From Plotosus lineatus (Eukaryota > Chordata > Actinopteri > Siluriformes > Plotosidae), in contig CM045737.1 in the NCBI GenBank assembly GCA_024760905.1, positions 19,080,848 to 19,144,847 of the forward strand: a DNA stretch of 64,000 bases. The letters are read 5' to 3'. A program made the translations under genes and the position numbers. Positions 11,933 to 21,989 of this stretch are shown piece by piece. Position 1 is the first letter of the stretch; each line of letters opens with the position of its first letter. A model generated the notes under the pieces. The model saw only the letters and a list, made by a program, of their open reading frames with translations. It had not been told where the DNA came from and did no database searches.

Positions 11933-11985
<53 letters not shown>
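11933..11985. repeat. (CA)n microsatellite
   Basis: About 26 CA units directly abut the head of a SINE on one side and a Tigger-like end (GTGGAGCCTTGATACTC) on the other. Confidence 0.95.
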
Positions 11986-11987
<2 letters not shown>

Positions 11988-12187
11988 TGGAGCCTTGATA
12001 CTCAAACTTAGTCTGTTCCAAACGGCTGTTCGGATTCCGATTTGTTCGAATTGCGAATCTACTTTTCCCATTACAAATAATGTAAAATGGTCTTAATCCA
12101 TTCCATCGTATTTTGAACAGAAGTTAATGGTACCATAACTCATACCATAGGTCCGCAAATTAAGTGAAAAAAATTATTGAATAATTA
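11986..12187 (+). mobile_element. Tigger-like left-end fragment
   Basis: It starts GTGGAGCCTTGATACTCAAA and contains TTCGGATTCCGATTTGTTCG, similar to 16720-16785 (reversed) and 50730-50800. No right end is present, because the LINE 5' piece follows. Confidence 0.5.
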
Positions 12188-12560
12188 ATATACTACAGCT
12201 ATAAGATCGGAGTATCTTCAAGTGTGTATAACTAAGCACGCTCAACTAGGCTTCTTGCTATCCACACCCCAGCGAACAATAAGCCCAGGCAGGAAGGGGC
12301 CAAACGACGATTGCAGGGGATGAAGGCCGTGTAGCCGGCTGGTGCAATCGCCTCATCAGGTGTACTCTCTTCGAGCCATGTTTCACAGAAACACAGTCTT
12401 GTAGATCCCTCTGCGCTACAATTTGAGCATGAAGCTCGTCCATCTTGTTTCGCAAGGACTGAACATTTTCAGGCAGCATGGCCAGAAGTGCTAACCAAGC
12501 GCCAAAGAGACTCTGAGAACTCCGCCTGGGCTTATTGTTAGCCGGGGTGCGGTTAGCATT
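12187..12560 (-). mobile_element. LINE (fourth family) endonuclease N-terminus plus rearranged 5' UTR
   Basis: On the minus strand, 12560-12340 reads LPENVQSLRNKMDELHAQIV followed by a degenerate QDCVSV block. This is the N-terminal ENVxSLxNKMDEL signature of CR1/Rex1-like LINE endonucleases. The part at 12187-12345 instead repeats 11076-11265 in direct orientation, so the copy is rearranged. Clade assignment is tentative. Confidence 0.5.
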
Positions 12561-12846
12561 GAGCTCCCATAGCATATTAGCTCACGATAGAAGTTGTTGC
12601 GAGCATAATGCAGAACATGAACAAATATAAAACAAATTAAAATGAAGAAATAAGCAATTTGACTCTAAGAACTCCACGATGTTGCCCTCTAGGCAGCACC
12701 ATCTTGGAGATGTCACTCCTAGACGTCAGTCCAAGACGTTACTCCAAGTTCAATGTAATAGGACATGAAGTGTAATGAAGTTTATCCTTTTGGTATCATT
12801 TGTTAAAAATGCTACAGAACATAAAATCTCACGCACAAGCATTCAG
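12560..12846 (-). mobile_element. Inverted copy of 10824-11060 (LINE 5' UTR plus DNA-element flank)
   Basis: The reverse complement contains CCAAGATGGTGCTGCC, the T-rich leader and the flank with ATAAAATCTCACGCAC, in mirror order to 10824-11060. The mirrored region extends past the LINE leader into the CAGTAGGCCC element, so the whole block was inverted and duplicated. Confidence 0.6.
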
Positions 12847-12862
12847 TGCTTTACAACAGTAT
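12847..12862. repeat. Target-site duplication of RTE copy C (left)
   Basis: TGCTTTACAACAGTAT is repeated exactly at 15961-15976. The 16 bp bracket a full-length RTE insertion. Confidence 0.95.
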
Positions 12863-13205
12863 CTTCTTTTCCTTTCGGCTGTTCCCTTCAGGGGTTGCCA
12901 CAGAAAATCATCCGCATCCATCTCCCCCTATCCTCTGCATCTTCTTCTCTGACTCCAACGACCTTCATGTCTTCCTTCACCACATCCATAAATCTCTTCT
13001 TTGGTCTTCCTCGAAGCCTTCTGCCTGGCAGTTCCAACCTCAGCACTTTTCCTTTCATTCTTGCTGACACTCTCCTATCGCACATCACACCGGACACCTT
13101 TCTCCAAACATTCCAGCCTGCCTGCACACGCTTCTTCACCTCTTTTCCACACTCTCCATTGCTCTTTATTGTTGAACTTAAGTACTTAAAATGGGTCCTT
13201 CTCAT

Positions 13206-13901
13206 TCACATGGGTCCTGGGTCCTTCTCATTCACACACATGTATTCTGATTTTCTGAGGCTAACCTTCATTCCTCTCCTTTCTAGGGCATAGCTCCACC
13301 TCTCTAGATTTTCTTGCACTTGTTTTGTTCTCTCACTACAGATCACAATGTCATCTGCAAATATCATAGTCCATGGAGATTCTTGCCGAACCTCGTCTGT
13401 CAGCCTGTCCATCACCATAGCAAACAAGAAGGGGCTCAGAGCTGACCCTTGATGCAGTCCCACCTTCACCTTGAATTTGTCAGTCACGCCGATAGCACAC
13501 CTCACCACTGTCTTACATCTCTCATACATGTCCTGCACCACTCTGACATACTTCTCTGCCACTCCAGACTTCCTCATGCAATACAACAGTTCTTCTCTTG
13601 GCACCCTGTCATATGCTTTTTCCAGATCCACAAAGGCACAATGCAGTTCCCACTGACCTTCTCTGTACTTCTCTATTAACATCCTCAAAGCAAACATTGC
13701 ATCTGTGGTGCTCTTTCTTGGCATGAAACCAAACTGTTGTTCACAAATGCTGACCTCTGCCCTTAGTCGAGCTTCCACTATTCTTTCCCATAACTTCATC
13801 TTATGGCTCATCAACTTTATCCCTCTGTAGTTGCCGCAACTCTGCACGTCTCCCTTGTTCTTAAAAATGGGCACCAGCACACTTCTCCACTCCTCCGGCA
13901 T
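13206..13901 (-). pseudogene. RTE reverse transcriptase core (copy C)
   Basis: This 231-codon frame holds the RT core: VLVPIFKNKGDVQSCGNYRG near the start, FGFMPRKSTTDAMFALRML, CAFVDLEKAYDRVP, GLHQGSALSPFLFAMVMDRL and FADDIVICSE. All palm-domain motifs, including the FADD catalytic pair, are readable. It ends early at VNEKDPG because of a frameshift and local duplication of CATGGGTCC (13200-13225). The endonuclease and linker lie upstream in other frames. Confidence 0.88.
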
Positions 13902-13976
13902 CTGCTCACTCTCTAGTACCTTGTTGAATGTTCTTGTCAGAAAATCTACTGCTACCTCTCCTAGACACTTCCATAC

Positions 13977-14233
13977 ATAAATCCAGGGGATTTAGCTCAG
14001 TTGGTAGAGCGTCCGCTTTATCCTCCGGTAGGTCAGAGTTTGAATCCGGCCGCGTCATACCATAAGACGTTAAAATTTGGCAGTTGTTGCTTCCTGCTTG
14101 GCGCTCAGCATCAAAAGGATAGAACAACGCAATAACTGGCGCTGCACAGTGGCGACAGGTGCCTAGCACACAAAGCAAATTTCAATGTATGTAATGTACT
14201 TTGACAATAAAGAGTTAGTTTAGTTTAGTTTAG
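13977..14233 (+). mobile_element. tRNA-derived SINE with (TTTAG)n tail, inside RTE copy C
   Basis: It has a tRNA-like head with A box TAGCTCAGTTGGTAGAGC and B box-like GAGTTTGAATCC (about 13989-14050). A short body follows, then TGACAATAAAGAGTTAG and four TTTAG units. The head resembles a tRNA but its stems are poor. It belongs to a different family from SINE-A. About 7 bp of LINE sequence seen in other copies (CTCCACC) is missing at the junction, so there is no target duplication. Confidence 0.75.
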
Positions 14234-14796
14234 GTATGTCATCAGGACCAACTGCCTTTCCATTCTTCATCCTCTTCAATGCCCTTCTCACTTCACCCTT
14301 ACTGATCTTTGCTACATCCTGCTCCTCAATGGTCACCTCTTCTACTCTTTTTTCTCTCTCATTTTCCTCATTCATCAGCTCTTCAAAGTACTCTTTCCAT
14401 CTTCCCAGCACACTTCTGTCATCAGTCAATACATTTCCCTCTCTGTCCTTTATCAATCTAACTTGCTGCACGTCCTTCCCATCTCTATCTCTCTGCTGTG
14501 CCAACCTGTATAAATCATTTTCTCCCTCCTTACTGTCCAACCTATCAGACAAGTCATCATACGCCCTCTGTTTGGCCTAAGCCACTGCTACTTTCGCCTT
14601 ACGCCGTGTCTCCCTGTACTCCTGTTTACTCTCTTCGGTCCTCTCAATATCCCACTTCTTAGCTAACCTCTTCCTTTGTACACACTCCTGCACTTCCTCA
14701 TTCCACCACCAAGTCTCCTTATCTACTTTCCTGCCAGAGGCCACACCAAGTACTCTCCTACCTGTGTCCCTGATCACATTTGCTGTGGTTGTCCAG

Positions 14797-15411
14797 TCAT
14801 CTGGAAGCACTTCCTGGCCACCCAAAGCCTGTTTCAATTCCTCCTTGAAGACAACACGACACTCTTCCTTTTTCAACTTCCACCACTGTCTTCTGCTCTG
14901 CCTTTGCCTTCTTCACCTTCCTCACCATCAGCGTCATCCTACATACCACCATCCTATGCTGTTTGGCAACACTCTCACCCACTACTACTTTGCAGTCACT
15001 GACTTCCTTTAAATTACATCGCCTGCACAAGATGTAGTCTACCGGTGTGTTCCTACCTCCGCTTTCATAAGTCATAAGTACCTGTTTCTTCTTGAAGAAA
15101 GTATTCACCACAGCCATTTCCATCCTTTTTGCAAAATCGATCAACATCTGTCCTTCTGCGTTCCTGTCCTGGATACCAAACCTGCCCATCACTTCCTCGT
15201 CCCCTCTGTTGCCTGCACCAACATGTCCATTGAAGTTTGCACCAATGACCACTCTTTCACCTCTGGGGGTACTCTGCATCACTTCATCTAAGTCACTCCA
15301 GAAGCTCTCCTTCTCTTCTAGCTCACATCCTGCCTGTGGGGCATAAGCACTAACAACATTGAGCATTACACCTTCAATTTCTAACTTGAGACTCATCACT
15401 CTGTCTGACAC
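14797..15411 (-). pseudogene. RTE endonuclease and linker fragment (copy C)
   Basis: This 204-codon stretch starts after the N-terminal endonuclease blocks. It shows NVVSAYAPQAGCELEEKE, then VVIGANFNGHVGAGNRGDEE, FGIQDRNAEGQML, VDYILCRRCNLKEVSDCKVV and a lysine-rich end. The GDFN-equivalent reads GANFN, so the expected aspartate is replaced. The N-terminal NVGTM and CVQETRW motifs sit at 15628-15374 in another frame. Confidence 0.85.
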
Positions 15412-15960
15412 TCTTCACTTCTAGAACATTCCTGACAAACCCCTCCTTCAAGATGACTCCAACTCCATTTCTCTTCCCAGCCACACCATGATAAAACAGC
15501 TTAAACCCTGCTCCTAAGCTTTTAGCTTTGCTACCTTTCCACCTGGTCTCCTGAACACACAATATGTCCACCTTCCTCCTCTGCATCATGTCAGCCAGCT
15601 CTCTTTTTTCTTTGCATAGTCCCAACATTCAAAGTCCCTACTCTCAGTCCTAGACTCATGCATTTCCTCTTCTCTCTCTGCCTACGGACACGCCTCCCGC
15701 CTCTCCTTCTTCGACCAACAGTAGTCCAATTTCCATCAGCACCCTGTTGATTGACAGCACTGATGGTGGTCGTTGTTAACCCGTGCCTCGACCGATCCTG
15801 TATGGGAGAAATACTTCTGATTTGCATCATAAAAGTTTGGAATTGGTTTTACGTCGGATGCCCTTCCTGACACAACCCTCTGCATGTCTCCGGGCTTGGG
15901 ACAGGCGTAAGGGGGAGAGACACTGGTTAGAGCCCCCCCAGCCCGCCTCATGGCTGCATT

Positions 15961-15976
15961 TGCTTTACAACAGTAT
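15961..15976. repeat. Target-site duplication of RTE copy C (right)
   Basis: Exact partner of 12847-12862. Confidence 0.95.
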
Positions 15977-16419
15977 ATGCTGTACAATATTTATATTTTA
16001 TCATCAATAAAAATAAAGAGTAAAATTTGAAAAGTTTTTCTTAATCATTACTATATTTTACTACATTAATACTGTATTAATGAGTAAGACTGTCTATAGA
16101 ATGTGTTTAAGCCTATTTTAGCACATGTAATAGATACATAGTATTTTACTTCCGGCTGCTCATTCGCGCATGTGACGTGATACATGGGGTTTTACTTCTG
16201 GGTACAGAACTCGCGGATTATCTCGATTCGTGGAAGGGCTCGGAACCGAACCCCCTGAATGTCGAGGGCCTACTGTACAGTACACTATGGTATGGTCTAT
16301 GTTCTGAGAGACTAACTTTACTGTGGTTTTTATTTCAGTGTGTTATGGTCTGTGTTGTGAGAGATTCTGGTTTTGATGGTTCTAACTGTCCCTGTGCAAG
16401 TTGTAGGGGGCGTGCCAAA

Positions 16420-16790
16420 CACACACACACTTGATTCCACTCCGCAGCTTTTTTTTTCGTCCTGGAAATCGAACAAAAAACGGAAGTCAAACTCAAAAAA
16501 CACACGAAAAATACCTCTTCTTTTCCTTTCGGCTTTTTCCCTTTCTCGGGAATTGCCACAGTGAATCATCTGATTCGCACATTTGATTTGGCATAGTTTT
16601 TTTTAAGTCGGAAAAACGACCTTGGGGGGAGTGACAACCCTGTGGAGACTCGAAAAAAAAACGAGACTGAGAGGGAGGAAAAGTGCATGACTTCCGGAAG
16701 TTGTTGTTAATATGTATTACTGATTTTGGTTTGGATTCCGATTTTTTTAACCTCTAGAGCATTCAGATTCCATGGTTCCACTGTGTGTGC
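16420..16790. mobile_element. Tigger-like fragment interrupted by a SINE remnant
   Basis: Segments at 16440-16515 and 16650-16785 match, in reverse, 50670-50800 (CACGCATTTTTCAAGTTCG, TTCGAATTGCGATTTG). The right end GGTTCCACTG is at 16773-16782. Confidence 0.5.
16516..16660 (-). mobile_element. SINE-A, internally deleted (copy 2)
   Basis: The RTE-type tail (CTTTCGGCTTTTTCCCTTTC) and the start of the RTE 5'-derived part are followed directly by a fragment of the head (GGAGACTCGAAAA). The body is missing. Confidence 0.7.
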
Positions 16791-16800
16791 ATAAACACAT

Positions 16801-16810
<10 letters not shown>

Positions 16811-16848
<38 letters not shown>
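16811..16848. repeat. (CA)n microsatellite
   Basis: About 19 CA units adjoin a GATGCTCCCC-family element. Confidence 0.95.
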
Positions 16849-16852
<4 letters not shown>

Positions 16853-17176
16853 TGTGACATGCTGGCAGGACATATGGGAGGGTGCCTCACATATTGTAAG
16901 TGTTGATTGGCTGTTTTAAGCTTCATGTAAAGTGACTCGGTATAAATAAGTGACTTATTTGAAATTAATGTTGATATTATTTCAGATATTTTATATCATT
17001 TTACAATGTTATGTTTACAATAATTGATTTAGGGGTGTTTTATGAGATATGGTAATGGTATTTATGGATGTAAAGTACAGTATGAGCGTCATACGTCACT
17101 GTAACAACTTACGTTCACTTTCAACTTACGTTCGGCCGTCCAGAACCAATTAAAAACCTAAGTCGGAGAGCATCTG
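16849..17176 (-). mobile_element. GATGCTCCCC-family DNA element, one end
   Basis: This matches the 5' portion of elements at 23951, 24731 and 49817 in reverse. It ends GTCGGAGAGCATCTG with TA next to it (17177-17178). It is non-coding. The far end is missing at the microsatellite. Confidence 0.7.
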
Positions 17177-17178
17177 TA

Positions 17179-17558
17179 TTGTCCATGAAACATACAGCAC
17201 TGTAGTTTTCAAAAATGCCCACTAAAGGAAGGGATTGCATTGGGCACGAGATGACTGAATTCAGGTATGAACTTCCTTCAGTCTGAGCAGCTTAGCCACG
17301 CCCCTCAGCCGGAGTGGGTAGAAAACAGGAGTTTTAGAGTGAGAGCGTTACAATACAAAGAAGTGGTGACGTGATGCGAGTTAATCCTCTGGCGCAGAGG
17401 TGAGCGTGCTTTTGTTTATTGGGAGTAGAAGAGAATAGTGAATTCAGGTGTGAACCACCGAGTAGCTCAGCCATGTCCCTCACCCGAAACAGAGAGAAAA
17501 CAGTTAGAGGCACAGCCGCCAAAATCAAAGTCCCCCAAAACAAAAAGGACATAAAAAA
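17179..17558. other. Non-coding, with a diverged local duplication
   Basis: Two stretches, 17259-17345 and 17440-17515, share TGAATTCAGG, then AGCTTAGCCACGCCCCTCA-like and GAGAAAACAG-like blocks. No coding sequence is recognised. Confidence 0.45.
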
Positions 17559-18010
17559 ACAAGAAATGTAATAAATTGGATGAACAAAACAAAATGAGAC
17601 ATGCTACACCACAGTACATAAAATCACACACACAAACATTCTAAACATTAACTTGGGTACTGTACTGGAATAATGATTGAAAAAGACTTTAATAGTGGAG
17701 TGTTTTACAAAAGTTCAGATGATTATTCCTCTTCAGGCACTTCAGAGGAAACTGTCTTTTCTTCCGGAGAAAGTGTTATTTCTTCAGAAGAGACATCCAA
17801 CGTCATTACCTTTTTCTGGCGCTTAGCCGATGTTTGAGTGGCATCATAGGACTTAACTGGTAATTATAACACACTAAAAAAAGGCTCATTTATAACTTGT
17901 GTGCGAATGAGGGAAAAGGGGCGTATACACCATCTCAACCAAATAGCAGGAAGGAGGACAGCCATTGGCTGAATTTGAATCACGTGACAGTTGCTCAGCA
18001 ATCCACAATA
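17559..18010 (-). mobile_element. CAGTAGGCCC-family DNA element fragment
   Basis: The reverse complement matches 10480-10870. On the minus strand, 17855-17725 reads YDATQTSAKRQKKVMTLD and then an acidic serine-rich tail ending at a stop. The KRQKKVMTL part resembles the N-terminus of Tigger/CENP-B-type transposases. No helix-turn-helix follows, so a large internal deletion probably joins the two ends of a transposase gene. Confidence 0.55.
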
Positions 18011-18011
18011 T

Positions 18012-18016
<5 letters not shown>

Positions 18017-18079
<63 letters not shown>

Positions 18080-18110
18080 GATAGATAGATAGAGAGAGAG
18101 AGGGAGAGAG
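18017..18110. repeat. (TA)n-(CA)n-(GATA)n-(GA)n compound microsatellite
   Basis: Successive runs of TA, ACAT, CA, GATA and GAGA. Confidence 0.95.
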
Positions 18111-18935
18111 AGCGATTGGACGAGTCGCTGCATTCTATTTGCTCTTGCTTCAGAAACAGCTACATGAAGACCATATCTTTGGGCAGAATTTATGTTCATG
18201 ATATCTGAAGGCAACAGCTGTTTGCAAGGAATCCTTCATTTGGACAAATTAGAAGTCACACTGCAACATTGTATGTATGCCTCTCAGCAAAGCCAGTTTC
18301 ATAATTCTGTCCACAGTATGACAGTTCCATGGAATTTTGAAAAATGTGGTAGATAGAACTGTCACTCCAACCACTGACTGAGGACATTTTTTTAGCAGTG
18401 CAGACGTTTTTTTGAGTAAATGTGCTGATCAAATTGTAAACGGTGAAAAGGTTGTGCAATATTCCAATATGGGAAATTTAATATCACTACATTCCTAATG
18501 CACTGTGATGTGTTACAGATGCAGCTGAACACGACTTTCTGTTTTCTCTGTGGCATTGTGGACTCACAGACCTGACTTTAATAACTTGGGGGTGCCAACA
18601 GCACCCAGCAATATCCAAGCCATGCATTGAGATGCAGAGATTCACTTTAAAAAGTAATCTACTGCATGGAAATTGTGATAGTCCTTTTTTAATAGTGGCA
18701 GAAGCTAGATGTGTATATGAACCGAATCATGAGAAAACCCCTCATGTTAAAAATTGTATGTAAACTTTGGCATGGCCATGGGAATGCACACATGTAGTGG
18801 GAGTTTTAAATCGAAGGATCAGGTGCAGGTTCCATCTCATGCTTCACAGAGACTCTTAAGTTCTTAAAATGGTGGAATTTCCTCATGGCCTTTATCTCTT
18901 CCAATATATTTTGATCTTCTTCAAATATATTCGTC
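18111..18935. other. Unique-looking non-coding DNA
   Basis: No gene, RNA or repeat is recognised. Confidence 0.5.
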
Positions 18936-19485
18936 CTTTCATTCTGGCCAGGATCGACAGGCGGTTCGCTGCAGCCTATGCTGTAAAGCAGATTCTGTAC
19001 CGGTCTGTCGAGGCGAAGAGGCAGCTGAGTGGCAAAGCTTTCAATTTACCAGTCAATCTACATTCAAGCCCTCACCTATGGTCACGAGCTTTGGGTAGTG
19101 AATGAAAGAACAAGATCATGAATACCAGCAGCTGAAATGAGCTTCCTTCGCAGGGTGGCGGGGCTCTCCCTTAGACATAAGCTGAGAAGCTCAACCATCA
19201 GGGAGGAAATTTGAGTAGAACAGATGAGGTGGCTTGAGAATCTGGTTAGAATGCCTCCTGAACGCCTCCGTGGTATGGTGTTTCAGGCATGTCCAACCAG
19301 GAACAGTCCCCAGGGTCGACCTAGAACACGCTGGAGGGATTATGTGTCTCAGCTGGTCTGGGAACAACTCCGTTTCCCATTGGAAGAGCTGAAGGAAGTG
19401 GCTGGGGAGAGGGACGTCTAGACTTCATTGCTTCGGCTGCTGCCCCCACAACCAGATTAAGCGGAGGAAGATGATGATTCTGGCC
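18936..19485 (+). mobile_element. LINE family 3, 3' end fragment
   Basis: The plus strand encodes the end of a LINE ORF2. Pieces are a degenerate RIDRRFAAAYAVKQILYRSV near 18950-19010, a TYGHELWV-like block, MSFLRRVAGLS near 19135, then MRWLENLVRMPPERLRGMVF at 19224-19283 and GRPRTRWRDYVSQLVWEQLR at 19312-19371, ending EVAGERDV near 19420. Such RWLGHLxRMPPxRLPGxVF...GRPRTRWRDY endings are common in fish LINEs. It is 5' truncated and broken, and differs from families 1 and 2. Confidence 0.75.
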
Positions 19486-20356
19486 AGGGTGCATATTGAA
19501 AGAATTGTTTCTGAGAAATGCATCTTTACACCCAGATGAGCCTGCCATATGGATTTCTAATGCTTTTTCAAATTCCTTGTGACCACACTCAAAAAAAACA
19601 GTGGCCTCCTATAACCAAGTAGAATTATTTATTCCTCTTTTAACTTGGTATAGATTTTAATGGCGGGTTAAGGCAGGTGCCGTCTAGCCTCATTAAATTA
19701 CTGTAACACTGAGAAAATGGAACTGAGAAAATTAAAAACACAACAATATTTACAGAATGATCACATTCGGGGTGTGATAGAAAAGCAACTGATGAGAATT
19801 GATTTGTTTTTTTGTGGTGGGTTTTTTGCAAATTTTGAAAATTTCATAAAGATGTTTTGAGGCTAAACATAGAAGCCAATATTTTTCAGTTTAAATACGT
19901 ACATTTTGCAAAAGGGTCACGCCGCAATTTCTGCAATTGGTTTGCCAATATTTGGGAATAAAAACTTGTTGTAAATCAGTTATATTTTGTATACTTTTTG
20001 TTCTCAAACCACTCACTTTAAAATTTGTACGTTATTAGCGCGAACCAGATGGAGAATAAAATACAAATGACGACAAAATATCCGAATTATGGTAGATGCC
20101 AGCAAGTCTCGAACTTTCTGCAGAGAACTCCCCAACTTGTCACTTGCAAATGAAAAGCAAATAATTTGAAGGCAAAATGACAAATTTACAACCTTCTAAT
20201 GGCATGTGAGGACTGTCCAGGAAGCATTCGAGTATACTCTCGAATACGAGTTCACAAATCAGTTAAACTAAAATTTGTTGCCGCGAATGTTGCATGACAA
20301 ATTTGAGAATAAAAAGTGACAGCCATACTCCATCACACCTCTAGTGCTATCACCAC

Positions 20357-20358
<2 letters not shown>
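19486..20358. other. A/T-rich non-coding DNA
   Basis: No coding or RNA feature is seen. Confidence 0.5.

Positions 20359-20390
<32 letters not shown>
20359..20390. repeat. (TA)n run at the 5' edge of RTE copy D
   Basis: A TA run here and another at 23500-23520 bracket the LINE. They probably represent the duplicated target, later expanded. Confidence 0.8.
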
Positions 20391-20395
<5 letters not shown>

Positions 20396-20517
20396 CAGCC
20401 CTGAGGTGGGGGGGTCACGAACCAGTGTCTCTCCCCCTTATGCCGGTCCGAAGCCCGGAGAAATGCAGAGGGTTGTGTCAGGAAGGGCATCCGACGTAAA
20501 ACCAATGCCAAACTTTT

Positions 20518-21765
20518 ATGATGCAAATCAGAAGTATTACCCCCATACCGGATCGGTCGAGGCCCGGGTTAACAACGACCGCCATCAGTGCTGTCAATCA
20601 ACAGGGTGCTGATGGAAATTGGACTACTGTTGGTCGAAGACGGAGAGGTGGGAGGCGTGTCCGTAGGCAGAGAGAGAAAAGGAAAGGCATGAGTCTCGGA
20701 CTGAGAGTAGGGACTTTGAATGTTGGAACTATGCAAAGAAAAGGTCGAGAGCTGGCTGACATGATGCAGAGAAGGAAGGTGGACATACTGTGTGTTCAGG
20801 AGACAAGGTGGAAAGGTAGCAAAGCTAAAAGCTTAGGAGCAGGGTTTAAGCTGTTTTATCATGGTGTGGATGGGAAGAGAAATGGAGTAGGAGTCATCTT
20901 GAAGGAGGGGTTTGTCAGGAATGTTCTAGAAGTGAAAAGAGTGTCAGACAGATTGATGAGTCTCAAGTTAGAAATTGAAGGTGTAATGCTCAATGTTGTT
21001 AGTGCTTATGCCCCACAGGCAGGATGTGAGCTAGAAGAGAAGGAGAGATTCTGGAGTGACTTAGATGAAGTGATGCAGAGTACCCCCAGAGGTGAAAGAG
21101 TGGTCATTGGTGCAAACTTCAATGGACATGTTGGTGCAGGCAACAGAGGGGACGAGGAAGTGATGGGCAGGTTTGGTATCCAGGACAGGAACGCAGAAGG
21201 ACAGATGTTGATAGATTTTGAAAAAAGGATGGAAATGGCTGTGGTGAATACTTTCTTCCAGAAGAACCAGGAGCATAGGGTGACTTATGAAAGCGGAGGT
21301 AGGAGCACACAGGTAGACTACATCTTGTGTAGGCGATGTAATTTGAAAAAAGTCAGTGACTGCAAAGTCATAGTGGGTGAGAGTGTTGCCAAACAGAATA
21401 GGATGGTGGTGTGCAGGATGACCCTGATGGTGAGAAAGGTGAAAAAGGCAAAGGCAGGGCAGAAGACAAAGTGGTGGAAGCTGAAAAAGGAAGAGTGTCG
21501 TGTTGTCTTCAAGGAGGAGTTGAAACAGGCTTTGGGTGGCGAGGAAGTGCTTCCAAATGACTGGACAACCACAGCAAATGTGATCAGGGACACAGGTAGG
21601 AGAGTACTTGGTGTGTCCTCTGGAAGGAAAGTGGATAAGGAGACTTGGTGGTGGAATGAGGAAGTGCAGGATTGTGTACAAAGGAAGAGGTTATCTAAGA
21701 AAAAGTGGGACATAGAGAGGACCGATGAGAGTAAACAGGAGTACAGGGAGACACGGCGAAAGTAG
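20518..21765 (+). pseudogene. RTE endonuclease and linker (copy D)
   Basis: A 415-codon frame holds the N-terminal half of the RTE protein. APE motifs in order are GTLNVGTM (residues about 62-69), DILCVQETRWKGS (about 88-100), VVSAYAPQAG (about 160-169) and VVIGANFNGHVG (about 194-205), then DYILCRRCNLK (about 265-275). The catalytic aspartate of the usual GADFN/GDFN motif is asparagine here. The linker is rich in K/E and W (TKWWKLKKEECRVVFKEELK). The frame closes at 21765 where a small deletion follows RETRRK. The plausible start is the first or second ATG, at 20518. Confidence 0.9.
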
Positions 21766-21989
21766 CAGTGGCTAAGGCCAAACAGAGGGCGAATGATGGA
21801 CGATAGGTTGGACAGTAAAGAGGGAGAAAATGATCTATACAGGTTGGCACAGCGAGTTAGATTGATAAAGAACAGAGAGGGAAAGGTATTGACTGATGAC
21901 AGAAGTTTGCTGGGAAGATGGAAAGAGTACTTTGAAGAGCTGATGAATGAGGAAAATGAGAGAGAGAAAAAAAAAAAAGAGTAGAAGAG

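Larger units (their letters stand above)
12863..15960 (-). mobile_element. RTE-type LINE (copy C), full length, with nested SINE
   Basis: It is bracketed by a perfect 16-bp duplication. The 3' end (low coordinate) reads CTTCTTTTCCTTTCGGCTGT, the complement of the AAGAAG tail. The 5' end is AATGCAGCCATGAGGCGGG on the minus strand, the same start as copies D and E. Coding order on the minus strand is endonuclease (15830-14800), linker (14876-14220) and RT (13901-13206), with the C-terminus in 13205-12888. A SINE interrupts it at 13977-14233. A deletion has removed part of the C-terminal region (13190-13205 joins RRTHFKYLSS directly). Several frameshifts make it non-functional, although its ends are complete. 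Confidence 0.93.
10452..16275 (+). mobile_element. TA-flanked DNA transposon (CAGTAGGCCC family), expanded by nested insertions
   Basis: The termini are inverted: CAGTAGGCCCTTGAC at 10452, and GTCGAGGGCCTACTG ending at 16275. TA lies immediately outside each end (10450-10451 and 16276-16277). The CAG..CTG ends and TA target duplication fit the Tc1/mariner (Tigger/pogo) superfamily. The internal sequence at 10480-10900 is repeated at 17560-18010 (reversed) and 56945-57260. Most of the 5.8 kb is later insertions: a LINE 5' piece, Tigger, SINE, microsatellite and RTE copy C. No transposase frame survives. Confidence 0.65.

Noticed and set aside
13985..14060. tRNA-like sequence as a real tRNA gene
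   Set aside because: The A and B boxes are good but the acceptor and anticodon stems do not pair well, and a SINE body with a (TTTAG)n tail follows.
21061..21681. Ser/Pro/His-rich open frames antisense to the RTE ORFs
   Set aside because: They mirror the real RTE frame on the other strand and recur at every RTE copy; they are shadow frames.
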